From a virus, in IMG/VR virus record IMGVR_UViG_3300032241_000617, positions 1 to 20,005 of that record: a stretch of DNA of 20,005 bases, one strand, 5' to 3'. A program made the position numbers and the translations under genes. Under the pieces are notes generated by a model, which saw only the letters and a list, made by a program, of their open reading frames with translations, did no database searches and had not been told where the DNA came from. The stretch's first letter is position 1, and every line of letters begins with the position of its first letter. This document shows positions 1-9,258 of this stretch, in pieces.

Positions 1-1125
1 ACTAGCTCGATTAATTACAATATAATCAGCTACGCTTGCATAACCTGTAGCATCACTAAAAGGTTCTATATCAAAAGGACTATTATCAAATTCAATAGCT
101 TCAGAAGTAGTATAAGGACTAACAATTTCTAAAATTGATTCTGGAATTAATATAATAGCAGAGCCCACGCCGTCTACATAATATTGTCCGGTGGTATACA
201 ATGAAGGAGTAACATTACCTCCAAAGTTTATTTTCATACCATTACTTAAAGGAGTACCATTAGACAATGTATAAGATTTTTTACCTAAGACATCTGCGGC
301 TACATCAATATAAGTATTTTCGTCTATATCAAATATTTCAAATACTCCGCCTAAATTAATATCAGCTTCACTTTGATAATATAAAATTGTAGGAGCATTA
401 GTCGGAACTGTAAATGTGATAGTACCGTTTTCCACTCCGTAGTTATCGATAGAACTGACAATATATCGATCTGTTATACCTGTACTTCGAGATAATTTTA
501 TACTAAATGGATTGCCTGGACTTGTAATATCAAAAGTATAAGTTTGTCCTCTATATAATTTAATAACTGGATTAGGTGTAAATCCGTTAGGTGTAAAAAT
601 ATAAAGATTATCATTGCCAACTGATTGTAAATTAACTGTATATGTGCTAGTTACTTGTTGTGCTTGACCAAAAATTGTTATAGTGTCAGGTCCGTAAGGT
701 AGCCAGTAATAATTTTGAAAATTTACTAGTTTATCCCAATCTATATGTGGATCCCAACTATACATTTCTTGTTTGTTTAGTCGTGCATGATTACTAGTAT
801 TACTACCAAATACATTTAATTGATTAATATAGTCAATATAATCTTTAAAAAATGTAACATTGCCTAAACTATCTTCTATAACTAATCCCGGTTCTAATTG
901 ATAATTTTGTCTTACTTGTGCGGCGGCAGTTACATAAACATCCTTGCCTGTCGATGCTTTAGCATTTTCTCTACCAATATACCCGCTGGTTTTAGTAACT
1001 GTTCCAGGTTGATATAACTGATCTATAGTAGCTTGTAAAAACTTCTTATTAGCAGGAGTTTGATAAAACCCTGGTAATAAATTTGTACTAAGCCCGTTAT
1101 TTCCAAAAGGAGTAGTATCAGCCAT
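1..1125 (-). CDS. Large tail/baseplate structural protein, partial (C-terminus beyond left edge)
   Basis: The reading frame is open from the ATG at 1125 to the window edge (375 codons seen). The start overlaps the last 8 bases of gp6 and has GGAG six bases upstream inside the gp6 end, so the two are probably translationally coupled. The N-terminus (MADTTPFGNNGL..., then NLLPGFYQTPANKKFLQAT and a GYIGRENAKASTGKDVYV stretch) is the kind seen in large virion proteins encoded just after gp6 in marine T4-like phages. Around residues 190-260 it has a beta-rich segment (YRGQTYTFDI, then NAPTILYYQS) like the cupredoxin/YHYH-type domains common in these proteins. In T4 the gene after 6 is gene 7, a very large wedge protein, so this may fill the gp7 position; that is inferred from position, not from clear similarity. 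The C-terminal part cannot be seen. Confidence 0.8.
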   Translation of the reverse strand, partial: MADTTPFGNNGLSTNLLPGFYQTPANKKFLQATIDQLYQPGTVTKTSGYIGRENAKASTGKDVYVTAAAQVRQNYQLEPGLVIEDSLGNVTFFKDYIDYINQLNVFGSNTSNHARLNKQEMYSWDPHIDWDKLVNFQNYYWLPYGPDTITIFGQAQQVTSTYTVNLQSVGNDNLYIFTPNGFTPNPVIKLYRGQTYTFDITSPGNPFSIKLSRSTGITDRYIVSSIDNYGVENGTITFTVPTNAPTILYYQSEADINLGGVFEIFDIDENTYIDVAADVLGKKSYTLSNGTPLSNGMKINFGGNVTPSLYTTGQYYVDGVGSAIILIPESILEIVSPYTTSEAIEFDNSPFDIEPFSDATGYASVADYIVINRAS

Positions 1126-4100
1126 TAGATGCTCCATTAGTTGCGCTGGTTATTGTTTGAGTATTAATTACTTGAGTCAAAGCAGATCCGGTTACTGTTT
1201 TAAGATTTGTACTTGTCAATCCTGGTACTACAACAATATCACTAGCTTGGGCACAACTAATGAATATCTGATTACTAGGGCATTGAATTTCAAAGAGGCC
1301 GCCAAAATATTGACCTGCTTGTTTTGGAACTATAACAAAATTTGTTATGTCTGGTGCTAATTGTGTCAACACATAAGTTGATAATTCTGTAAAATAAAAT
1401 GTATCTCCAAAATTCCAATTTTCAAGTGCGAAGAATTGATTAATAGATGTTAATATCCTTGCAATGATATTTGAATCCGATGCAGTTGAGTTTGGATTTA
1501 CTACCACATTAAATGTAGCTTGTAAACTAAGGTCGGCTGCTGATCCGAATAATAATCTATAACTAACAGGATGATAGATAATTTCATCGCTAATGGATTT
1601 AATTAAATTTAAATTGGCACTTAACAATGTATTCAATTCACTACTGCTAGGAGGTAATGGTTCTGTTACATTTGCTCCAGATAGCCACTGTCTAAATTGT
1701 GTATCGTAACTGTTGGTCAACACATAAATGTCCATGATATTACTAGCACCTGGATCTATACGACTATCATAGTCGGCACTATGTGTGTACTGGAAGCGTA
1801 GATTGTCTCTTCCTGAATATACTTTATAATCTAAACTAGGAACAAATCCGTTGGCATTTGTATATTGTGCTACTGTATTTGTGTCAACAAAATAATAATA
1901 ATTACCGTTGACACCGCCAGAAGGTTTAGTGGCTAAAATAATTACTGGCCCGTTGACTGGATCGTTAGTTACATATTGGTAATCTTCTTGGCCTTGTGTG
2001 ATAAGATATCGTTGTTGGACAATATATTTGGTTAACGGATTATAACTAGGAGATACTATATCTAAAAATAATTGAGGATTATCTGCTATGCCGTTATTAG
2101 CCGAATCAGTAAAACTTATAACAATTTTACTAGGATCTATATATCCATCTGCACCGTTGTATTCGCTAACAACTTGCCATGATAAATCTCTTGTAAACGG
2201 AATAATTCCAAGATTATCTTCAGGACTAGTAGGACGTGGATTTACACTTAAAATATTAATAGAATCTTTGATTATATTACTACTAATTGTGTCATATATT
2301 TTAACATTAGAATCAAAATAGAATGTAACCTGATTACTACTTTCAAAAACGTAACGCAACTGTCTTGAAGTTATTGTATAATATTCATTATTTGTAGTGA
2401 ATAATAACATCCAACTAGAATCTTTTTGTAAATTTGTAATATCACCTTGATTAGATAAACTAAAAGAAGAAGTTGTATTTAAATTACTTTCAAATACAAT
2501 TTGCCAGCTCATTGATGAACCATTATATCCATAAGTTAGTCCAAAATTTTGATTTGAAAAAATCAAATCTTGCATGGTTGTGATAGTTGTCGAATCGATA
2601 GTATTTGTAAACTTAGGAATAATCTGACTTAAAACTGCATTAGTTGGAATAACTTTATTTAAAGTAATAGGTCCGAACGAAGTAGACAAAATTCCTGTTC
2701 CATTGGCAGTGCCATCATCTGTTACACTAACAACTTCGGCCCACAAATATGTGCTAGTACCAACTGAATTAGGATTACCAGTAACTATGGCATTGCTATT
2801 TTTGTTATCAAAGTATTGTGTAGTAGGATCGGATACTGAAAATTTAATTAATGAACCAGGTGTAAGATATTTTAAATCTGTAGATGTAAATGACCCTACT
2901 TTATATGGAGCTGCGCTAGTTGTACCTCCTACACCGCCAACATAACCAGTACTGCTATTGCTATCACTAGTAATATTATACCAAATAATATTTAAACTAG
3001 CTGTTAGATAAGTTATATAATTTGAATAATAAAAATTTTTTAAATTAAAATCGTTTAAAATATCATAAACATCACCGTAGATAACACCGTCAATATCAGT
3101 TTGTGTAATATAACTAAAATTTATTGTTGATACAAAAGGCTCTTTATAAATTATGCCATCGTCTGCAAACAAATTAGTGCTTGAATATTTTCCTGTAGGA
3201 TCTACTAAATCAAAATAACGACTAATACCGCTACTGGATCTGTTGACTGCTTTAACTTTAGCCACTTGAGTAGTGGCACTCAGTGGACTAATATTATAGT
3301 CTTCTCCAGTAATCATACGATCTTGCGTATAATATGTCTGAGGAGCATTTTGTTGTATGCTGGCATTAGTTTCTGTTTGTGCGGCATTTGATACCGTAGT
3401 AACTAAACTTAAACTAATAGTCAAATTTTCATTTGAGCCTTGAGCAGACTGATAAGGAATAGTGATAGATATATTTTTAATATCTGTAGGAGTTATTGTA
3501 TAATTTAAATTGTTACTGGCTCGGTAGTATACTCTGAAATTACCTATTGGTAAATTTCCAAATGTACCATCACTAAAATTAAGACTGACTGCATCAGAAG
3601 CCCTAGTAATAACGCTATAAATATTTTTAATATTGCTGTTAATGCTGTTATAGATAATATTATTACCAGTAGTTGACGGCACTTGTGTCCATAATGTGCT
3701 TTCAAGTCCGTTAGAATCCAACCCGTATAACCACACATCACTATTATTAATATTTTGAGTAGCTACATCCACTAGTTGATTACTACTAGGTTGTGTTATA
3801 GTAAAATTACCAGTGTTTAATGTACCTTGTGTAAAGTTAAAAAAGAATCCGGTACCTGAACTACCTGCGCCATAACCGTCATCTTGATAGATGCAGGCTA
3901 TACTATTACCAATCTTTGGAGGTTCTTCATAGATATAAGACTGATTTGCAAATGTTGTACTGGTAATTTCAAAATCCATGTTACGGCCTGCAACAGGTTT
4001 AGTAAAATTATATACAGGAACATCAGTATTCGTAGCATTAAATCTATATTGTGCAGTACTAATATCATAAATGGTAGCACTATCTGATGGGTTACCAAAC

Positions 4101-4606
4101 TGCTGAGTACTAGGAAAAGCTGCATTTAAAATTTTAATAAATTGATCATACCAGCTAGGATTGGCACTATCATTCCACGTAATATATTGTCCTGCAAGAT
4201 TACGGCCGTTACTATCAATAACACTTTCTGTAGTACTAATAGTACCAAATTTTAATAAACCTCTTGCGGCAGTATTTCTACTGGCATTATAACTAATCAT
4301 ACGTGCCAAACGTAGTATACTATCTCGACGTTCTGCTAACTCAAGGAAGTTTTCACGAGCATTCAAATCAACGCGGAAAGCTATGCTTTGGCCCACATAA
4401 GCAATAAGGTCAATCAGGGCAAGGTATTCGCTGGACTCAATATAATCGTTAAAATCTTCTGGGAAATTCGTACGGATGTAGTCAATCATTGTTCGACGTA
4501 GGTTGTCGAAATCATAACTTTGAAAGTCTGCGTTCTTGAATGATTGATAAATTTTCTGCCAATCTTCAGATATTAACAGGTTGTTTTGTCTATCTGTTGA
4601 GCTCAT
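1118..4606 (-). CDS. 6: Baseplate wedge subunit gp6
   Basis: This is a 1162-residue protein that I recognise as gp6, the wedge protein that forms the inner ring of the T4 baseplate and controls sheath contraction. The N-terminus is characteristic: a DWQKIYQSF stretch, then DNLRRTMIDYIRTNFPEDF, then SSEYLALIDLIAYVGQS and LNARENFLELAERRDSILRLAR at about residues 15-100. The end (TQLAPDITNFVIVP, FGGLFEIQCP, then an IFIS...DIVVV stretch) also fits. It is much longer than T4 gp6 (660 residues), as is usual in marine T4-like phages; the extra length is Ser/Thr/Asn-rich, probably beta domains in the middle. The start ATG has AGGA six bases upstream and a late-type octamer 18 bases upstream. The stop overlaps the next gene by 8 bases. 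Confidence 0.93.
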   Translation of the reverse strand: MSSTDRQNNLLISEDWQKIYQSFKNADFQSYDFDNLRRTMIDYIRTNFPEDFNDYIESSEYLALIDLIAYVGQSIAFRVDLNARENFLELAERRDSILRLARMISYNASRNTAARGLLKFGTISTTESVIDSNGRNLAGQYITWNDSANPSWYDQFIKILNAAFPSTQQFGNPSDSATIYDISTAQYRFNATNTDVPVYNFTKPVAGRNMDFEITSTTFANQSYIYEEPPKIGNSIACIYQDDGYGAGSSGTGFFFNFTQGTLNTGNFTITQPSSNQLVDVATQNINNSDVWLYGLDSNGLESTLWTQVPSTTGNNIIYNSINSNIKNIYSVITRASDAVSLNFSDGTFGNLPIGNFRVYYRASNNLNYTITPTDIKNISITIPYQSAQGSNENLTISLSLVTTVSNAAQTETNASIQQNAPQTYYTQDRMITGEDYNISPLSATTQVAKVKAVNRSSSGISRYFDLVDPTGKYSSTNLFADDGIIYKEPFVSTINFSYITQTDIDGVIYGDVYDILNDFNLKNFYYSNYITYLTASLNIIWYNITSDSNSSTGYVGGVGGTTSAAPYKVGSFTSTDLKYLTPGSLIKFSVSDPTTQYFDNKNSNAIVTGNPNSVGTSTYLWAEVVSVTDDGTANGTGILSTSFGPITLNKVIPTNAVLSQIIPKFTNTIDSTTITTMQDLIFSNQNFGLTYGYNGSSMSWQIVFESNLNTTSSFSLSNQGDITNLQKDSSWMLLFTTNNEYYTITSRQLRYVFESSNQVTFYFDSNVKIYDTISSNIIKDSINILSVNPRPTSPEDNLGIIPFTRDLSWQVVSEYNGADGYIDPSKIVISFTDSANNGIADNPQLFLDIVSPSYNPLTKYIVQQRYLITQGQEDYQYVTNDPVNGPVIILATKPSGGVNGNYYYFVDTNTVAQYTNANGFVPSLDYKVYSGRDNLRFQYTHSADYDSRIDPGASNIMDIYVLTNSYDTQFRQWLSGANVTEPLPPSSSELNTLLSANLNLIKSISDEIIYHPVSYRLLFGSAADLSLQATFNVVVNPNSTASDSNIIARILTSINQFFALENWNFGDTFYFTELSTYVLTQLAPDITNFVIVPKQAGQYFGGLFEIQCPSNQIFISCAQASDIVVVPGLTSTNLKTVTGSALTQVINTQTITSATNGASNG

Positions 4607-4624
4607 ATTATGTCCTAATATCAG

Positions 4625-4632
4625 TATTTATT
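4625..4632 (-). promoter_or_regulatory. T4-type late promoter for gp6 (AATAAATA)
   Basis: On the minus strand the octamer AATAAATA lies in the 47-base gap between gp25 and gp6. It differs from the T4 late element TATAAATA at the first base only. Eighteen bases separate it from the gp6 ATG, with AGGA between, the same spacing as before the gene at 15141. A gp55-type sigma factor is encoded in this window. The match is short in AT-rich DNA, but the position in one of the few gaps makes it credible. Confidence 0.6.
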
Positions 4633-4653
4633 GATTAAAATTATGTACGTAGT

Positions 4654-5082
4654 TTAAGTTATTAGCCCATTAGCTTGGTCAAACTTTAACTGTAAGTTTT
4701 GTTGTATGTTATAAGGCACATATTTCAATGTAGCTTCTATCTGAATGCCGGTATCATAGGGCGTGACCAGCACGTTTGTAGCTTGTACTCTAGGATCATA
4801 ATTTAAAATTTCATTAACATTTTGCAGTATAAGATCCTGAATACTTGGTGTTAAGGGTTCAAATAACAAACTCCATATAATAGTTCCAAACGATGGTTGC
4901 ATCAGCCTTTCACCTTGTCTGATATAAAAATGATTGATCAAATCTTGTTTGATTAATTCAAAGTCATAAAGCACAAAATTTTCACTGTTGGCGTTAACTG
5001 TGCTAAATCCTCTATACATTTGAGGGGCGGCAACTGTGGGTGCAACTGCTGGCGGAAGAACAACTTTTTTATATATGGTCAT
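4654..5082 (-). CDS. 25: Baseplate wedge subunit gp25 (GPW/gp25 family)
   Basis: The protein has 142 residues, close to T4 gp25 (132). It belongs to the GPW/gp25 family, which includes phage P2 W and TssE of type VI secretion. The family core is clear: VLYDFELIKQDLINHFYIR at about residues 37-55, then GERLMQPSFGTIIWSLLFEP at about 57-76, with the conserved Glu-Arg, Pro, Phe-Gly and Phe-Glu-Pro. The remainder (DPRVQATNVLV, then IQIEATLKYVPYN) is the usual beta strand and tail. gp25 locks gp6, gp53 and gp7 together at the centre of the wedge and helps start sheath assembly. The ATG is five bases after the gp5 stop, with AGGA inside the end of gp5, so the two are probably coupled. Confidence 0.95.
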   Translation of the reverse strand: MTIYKKVVLPPAVAPTVAAPQMYRGFSTVNANSENFVLYDFELIKQDLINHFYIRQGERLMQPSFGTIIWSLLFEPLTPSIQDLILQNVNEILNYDPRVQATNVLVTPYDTGIQIEATLKYVPYNIQQNLQLKFDQANGLIT

Positions 5083-5087
5083 GATTT

Positions 5088-6632
5088 TTATCCTTGATTT
5101 TTAGTGAATGTGTCAGTCTTAGTGCTATAAGTTTTCCATGCTTTTGGCGGCGTGGATAACACTTTGCCCGTTTCTCTATCTGTCAAATCTGTTTTGAAAC
5201 TTAAAGGGTCTAAATTTTCGTGGCAAGGATAAGGTTCTGTTGTTGGTATACGTGCCATGATACTTGTTATTGTTGAAGTACCATCTTCTTTTAAATTATC
5301 AAATGTAGTTAATGCCGAGGCCGTTTCTGCCGCAGTTGCTTTCTTAGAATTAAGATTAATATTTCCACCATCTATAGCAGTATTCGCGGCCATAATACTG
5401 GTGTCACCACTTGATGTAAACTTATTTGTTCCGCCGCTATTAACGTCTAAATTAGTTTTTGTTGTAATTTTACCATTAGCTCCAACTATTACATTATAGT
5501 CTTTACCAGACTCTGATTGAAATCTTTCTGCAGATTTTAAGTTGATGTTTCTACCTGCTTCAAAATTAATGTCACGGTCAGCATAAAAATTCAAATCGTT
5601 TGAAGTATGTACACTAATACTATCTTGAGCATAGATATCAATTTTACCATCACTAGTCAATTCTATCCAACTTGTTCCACGACTGTTAGTAATATAAATT
5701 AAATCTTCGGTGTTATGAAATATGATTTGATGACCAGTACGTGTACGAATTCTAAATAATTCATTATGTAATAGCGTTGGATCTCCATCAGTTTCGCCGT
5801 TTTCTACACTTGCATAATCTGGCGGGCCTGAACTAGCGTCAGTTTTTCTAAGCCATTTATCATCGCCATCATCCATAACAAACGTTGTGCCGCCAAGACG
5901 ACTAACCGGAGCATTAGGAACTTCAGCTTCTCTTTTACCAATAGGACCAACCATAGATCCTGGTTGTTTATCTAAAGGTCCTGGAGTACTAATACCAAAC
6001 ACCATGCTAGGTGCTTCTCTACGAGCACTGCTAGTTGTAATTCCTCTAGCATCATCAAAAATTAATCCTTGACTACGCAACACAGTAGCTAACGGATGCT
6101 CTGGTTTTAACAAACGAGTAGGATCTGTAGGAGTATCATTACCTGGCTGAAGTTTATTATATTCTGCTACTGGTACTCGTCCATAGTTGCCGGCCATATC
6201 TGGGTCAACGTCTTCAACAACTCGTTGAGTGGCTGCAATGCCTGGAACACTGAAATTCATATTTTCGGCTTCACTACCCACACAGCCTATCCAATAACCG
6301 CGTTTAGGATCACCATCGATAAAAATTATCATTACATAGGCGCCTACATCAGGCGGTATCATCCACATTCCGTAAGATTTTTGTGTGTTGTTATAATCAT
6401 CAGGGTCTTGACCTAGATACCTACTACTTGTAGACCCCCAGAACGGACTCATGTATTTGACTTGATGCAGTTGTCCTTCTGCGCCTTCTGTGGCTCCCAC
6501 TGGTCGTAAAATTTCAACTTCCAGTATGCCCATGTAGGTAGGATCTATGTTGCTTACAACCTTGGCAAGAAACGGACCTGGTTTAGGATCAGGCTGGCTT
6601 GTACTGGAATAATTGATATCAGTATCGGACAT
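5088..6632 (-). CDS. 5: Baseplate hub / spike protein gp5 (OB fold and beta-helix, no lysozyme domain)
   Basis: I place the start at the ATG at 6632 (514 residues, MSDTDINYSSTSQ...), which overlaps the stop of the upstream gene in TAATG and has GGAGAAGG just before it. A longer frame to 6647 would need TTG. Residues about 20-125 look like the gp5/VgrG OB-fold (GPFLAKVVSNIDPTYMG, QVKYMSPFWGS, then VGAYVMIIFIDGDPKRGYW). The last third is a repetitive beta-helix with alternating short strands (IDIYAQDSISVHTSNDLNF, then FEAGRNINLKSAERFQ), which trimerises into the membrane-piercing spike. T4 gp5 carries a lysozyme domain between these parts; here the intervening region (GGTTFVMDDGDDKW and similar) shows no lysozyme-like segment. 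It sits directly after the hub gene, as expected for its partner. Confidence 0.9.
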   Translation of the reverse strand: MSDTDINYSSTSQPDPKPGPFLAKVVSNIDPTYMGILEVEILRPVGATEGAEGQLHQVKYMSPFWGSTSSRYLGQDPDDYNNTQKSYGMWMIPPDVGAYVMIIFIDGDPKRGYWIGCVGSEAENMNFSVPGIAATQRVVEDVDPDMAGNYGRVPVAEYNKLQPGNDTPTDPTRLLKPEHPLATVLRSQGLIFDDARGITTSSARREAPSMVFGISTPGPLDKQPGSMVGPIGKREAEVPNAPVSRLGGTTFVMDDGDDKWLRKTDASSGPPDYASVENGETDGDPTLLHNELFRIRTRTGHQIIFHNTEDLIYITNSRGTSWIELTSDGKIDIYAQDSISVHTSNDLNFYADRDINFEAGRNINLKSAERFQSESGKDYNVIVGANGKITTKTNLDVNSGGTNKFTSSGDTSIMAANTAIDGGNINLNSKKATAAETASALTTFDNLKEDGTSTITSIMARIPTTEPYPCHENLDPLSFKTDLTDRETGKVLSTPPKAWKTYSTKTDTFTKNQG

Positions 6633-8956
6633 TAACCTTCTCCCCAACCGTTATTGCCAACAGGACTTCCGTTAGCATCAACTGCACCGACTCCTGGTAG
6701 TATATTTTGTGCTGATGATCCAACATTTGATACTGGAACAGTTTTAGTAGTAGAAAATGTTTGAGTGGCTGTCAGTGCTGGTGCTGAAGATTCTTGTAAC
6801 GGTCTTCTTAAACCTGTTAGCGTTTGTTTAAATTGTCCATTGGCAAATGTACTATAAACTTGTGTAACTTGATATAGCCCGCTGAATTGCATGATAGGAG
6901 CTGTGCTAGATTTACCACCAAAGTCATACAAACCAGTAGTTTGATTTATATCTATAGGAGTTCTAAAGTTAACAACGCAATCCACTTCTCCATTTTGATA
7001 ACTCACACTACCATCGGTATTAAGATTGTAAAATTGTGTTGGTTGTGCTGTATAATTGCCCATACCGCTTTGTGCAATCCAGTAAGGATCTCCAATAATT
7101 TCTATTTCCAAATTGGTCATGTCTGTTCCACGATTTACACTGTCGTGAAATAATCTGGCTGCTCTGGTGGCTTGTGTTTCTGCGCCGCCACCGCCCAACT
7201 TGTCAGTACCAGCTAGTGTTTTGACAAATTTTACTATACTAGTACCAACACCTGGCGTAGAATCTGGAGTTGCTCCTTTACTCACTGGGCGAGTTTCTGG
7301 AGTTGGTTTTTGATTATCTGCCCCGCCTGAATCTTTGGCGGTTACATTATCTTGAGTGCCTTGAAGTCCGTCTGGACTCATGGGCAAATAAAAATTACCT
7401 TCATAATTAATATTAAATCTTATTACATCAACATTCTTACCGGTATAGATATAATCATATTGTTTTACTGCTTGTAATTTTAATTGGTCATAGCCCGGTG
7501 GTTTTTTATTTACAGGTAGTGCGCCTTTGCTTGCATGCACATTATATTCTACTACTCTATAAACTAGTAATTTTGGTTTTACACCTGTGACTTTGCTAAC
7601 TTCACCATTGTTATAAACCTGTACATCAATGCCAAACCATCCTCTGTAACCCTCGGGCGTAAGATTACTGGCATTAAATGCATCCACAATGTAGTTGCTG
7701 TTTAAAATTACTTGATTAATCGCATTAGTAATGTCTGTATCTTGTCTAAATTTAAAATCACTTACTTTAGGATCCACATTATTTTGGCTTCGATCCATGA
7801 TTTTTGTTTTATCATTCCATACTTTATTTTCGCTGCCTACAGGAGCAGATGCTTTTCTAGTTTCGTCAAATCCCATTTTGGAATTACCAATAGCATTTAC
7901 ATTGGCTGTTTGTTCTAGTAATCCACTTTTAGCACTTCTACTCACACCTAAAGATGCATATATTTGTTGGCTACTTGCTGAATCATTGGGGTTAACTGTG
8001 GCAGAAGATTTAGATTCAGTTGCGCCTGCGGCATTGTTGCTGTTGGCAGCTGAACTAATGTCTTTAGGAAATAAGATCAATATTTCATCAGGTTGTTCAA
8101 TACCATTTGTTTTGGCCACGTCTCTCAGTTTGGCGTTTAAACTAGCTTGAAGACTTTTTTCTCCTGTTTGTAACATTTCTTGTACAGAAGATCCCTTGGC
8201 CGCCATGTCGCTTTTAAATTTTGCATTGGCGTCTGATAATGCTGGTTGATTCCACGGTAAACCTTTACAAGTATATACAGCACCTTTTTCGCTGACTGTC
8301 ATACTAAGATCAGTCCATTGAAACGGAATGTAACGTGCTGTATTAGGAATGTTTTTTATTTGACCTGTTTCAGTGTTGCCTCTGAATTCAATAGCCATAA
8401 TAAATGGAGCATCACTACGCCAGTTTTTATGTCCAGATTTTTGTGCTATATCTTGTATGGCAATAAACAATAGGCCCATGCTGTAAGGTTCAATAATTTT
8501 AAATTCTAGACCTGTGGCATTTGTGTTCATGCCTGCTTCGTGTCCTATTAGACTTTCAATTTTAACATCGTCGATAAAAAAATCAAACTTACCATATGGT
8601 GTGTTTACACGATTATTAGGATCAGCATTGGCGCTTTTTAATAACAAAGGAAAAGGTTTTCCTGCTCTATAAGTAGTATCAGGATGATTAGCAAATTCAT
8701 CTGTTAGTACACCAATACTAATAACGTAAGAATAACTGGCATAATCAAATAACGGATTTGGTAAGGGAAGTTTTACATTTGAAGTTTGTTTAAAAACTCT
8801 ACTGACCGTAGATAATACTCCGCCCACAGTATCAGTTATAGCACTGAGACCCGATGCTAGTCCGCCTGAAATAGAAGTAATAGCACTTTCAGCAGAGCTA
8901 ATTGCATTCCCGCCCACTGTAGATATTGTGGCTCCTGCATCATCAAAAATTCCCAT
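6632..8956 (-). CDS. Large baseplate hub protein, gp27-like by position
   Basis: The protein has 774 residues. The ATG is one base after the gp53 stop, with AGGA eight bases upstream inside the gp53 end, and the stop shares a base with the gp5 start. The order tube cap - gp53 - this gene - gp5 - gp25 - gp6 points to the central hub that docks gp5 to the tail tube, the job of gp27 in T4. After a Gly/Ser/Ala-rich N-terminus (about 1-55), residues near 70-250 hold a folded domain (DFFIDDVKIESLIGHEAGMN, PYSMGLLFIAIQDIA, then YIPFQWTDLSMTV). A C-terminal domain near 640-720 ends LYQVTQVYSTFANGQFKQTL, the kind of strand pair seen in gp27/hub proteins. A long Ser/Asn/Ala-rich region separates them. 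T4 gp27 has 391 residues, so this is about twice as long. Assignment rests mainly on context. Confidence 0.75.
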   Translation of the reverse strand: MGIFDDAGATISTVGGNAISSAESAITSISGGLASGLSAITDTVGGVLSTVSRVFKQTSNVKLPLPNPLFDYASYSYVISIGVLTDEFANHPDTTYRAGKPFPLLLKSANADPNNRVNTPYGKFDFFIDDVKIESLIGHEAGMNTNATGLEFKIIEPYSMGLLFIAIQDIAQKSGHKNWRSDAPFIMAIEFRGNTETGQIKNIPNTARYIPFQWTDLSMTVSEKGAVYTCKGLPWNQPALSDANAKFKSDMAAKGSSVQEMLQTGEKSLQASLNAKLRDVAKTNGIEQPDEILILFPKDISSAANSNNAAGATESKSSATVNPNDSASSQQIYASLGVSRSAKSGLLEQTANVNAIGNSKMGFDETRKASAPVGSENKVWNDKTKIMDRSQNNVDPKVSDFKFRQDTDITNAINQVILNSNYIVDAFNASNLTPEGYRGWFGIDVQVYNNGEVSKVTGVKPKLLVYRVVEYNVHASKGALPVNKKPPGYDQLKLQAVKQYDYIYTGKNVDVIRFNINYEGNFYLPMSPDGLQGTQDNVTAKDSGGADNQKPTPETRPVSKGATPDSTPGVGTSIVKFVKTLAGTDKLGGGGAETQATRAARLFHDSVNRGTDMTNLEIEIIGDPYWIAQSGMGNYTAQPTQFYNLNTDGSVSYQNGEVDCVVNFRTPIDINQTTGLYDFGGKSSTAPIMQFSGLYQVTQVYSTFANGQFKQTLTGLRRPLQESSAPALTATQTFSTTKTVPVSNVGSSAQNILPGVGAVDANGSPVGNNGWGEG

Positions 8957-8957
8957 A

Positions 8958-9257
8958 TTATAATCCTAACACAGTTTTTAAGCTACTGCCTTTAGGTATG
9001 TAAATTTGTACACCTGGTACAAAATCAAGAATTGGATCTTGCAATATATCTAAATTGCGTTGTGTAAACACCCACCACAAATTGCTTTCGCCATACAAGT
9101 CATAAGCTAATAAATCGGGACGATATGTATACTGAGATTCTATCGTATAGAGAAAATCATCAACTTCAGCACTAACCGGTCTTATACTTAGAATATCTAA
9201 ATAATTTTGAGTTACTTGTGTGGTGTACCACGGACTTGTATTTGTATAAGTTGTCAT
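8958..9257 (-). CDS. 53: Baseplate wedge subunit gp53 (short form)
   Basis: I place the start at the ATG at 9257 (MTTYTNTSPWYTT..., 99 residues), three bases after the end of the tube-cap stop codon region. The longer frame to 9329 needs GTG, begins deep inside the tube-cap gene and adds a hydrophobic leader that is only the shadow of that gene. The core is typical of gp53: Tyr-rich start, then TYRPDLLAYDLYGESNLWWV and FTQRNLDILQDPILDFVPG followed by IYIPKG, a LysM-like ending. gp53 joins wedges to each other around the hub and binds gp25. T4 gp53 has 196 residues, so this copy lacks about half, apparently the part after the LysM-like segment. The spacing to the next gene is one base. Confidence 0.85.
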   Translation of the reverse strand: MTTYTNTSPWYTTQVTQNYLDILSIRPVSAEVDDFLYTIESQYTYRPDLLAYDLYGESNLWWVFTQRNLDILQDPILDFVPGVQIYIPKGSSLKTVLGL

Positions 9258-9258
9258 A

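Noticed and set aside
5088-6647. gp5 starting at 6647
   Set aside because: The codon is TTG and overlaps the hub gene by 16 bases; the ATG at 6632 in TAATG has GGAGAAGG just ahead.
7731-8150. A 139-codon plus-strand frame inside the hub gene
   Set aside because: Leucine- and alanine-rich antisense reading of the Ser/Asn/Ala-rich part; no ribosome site.
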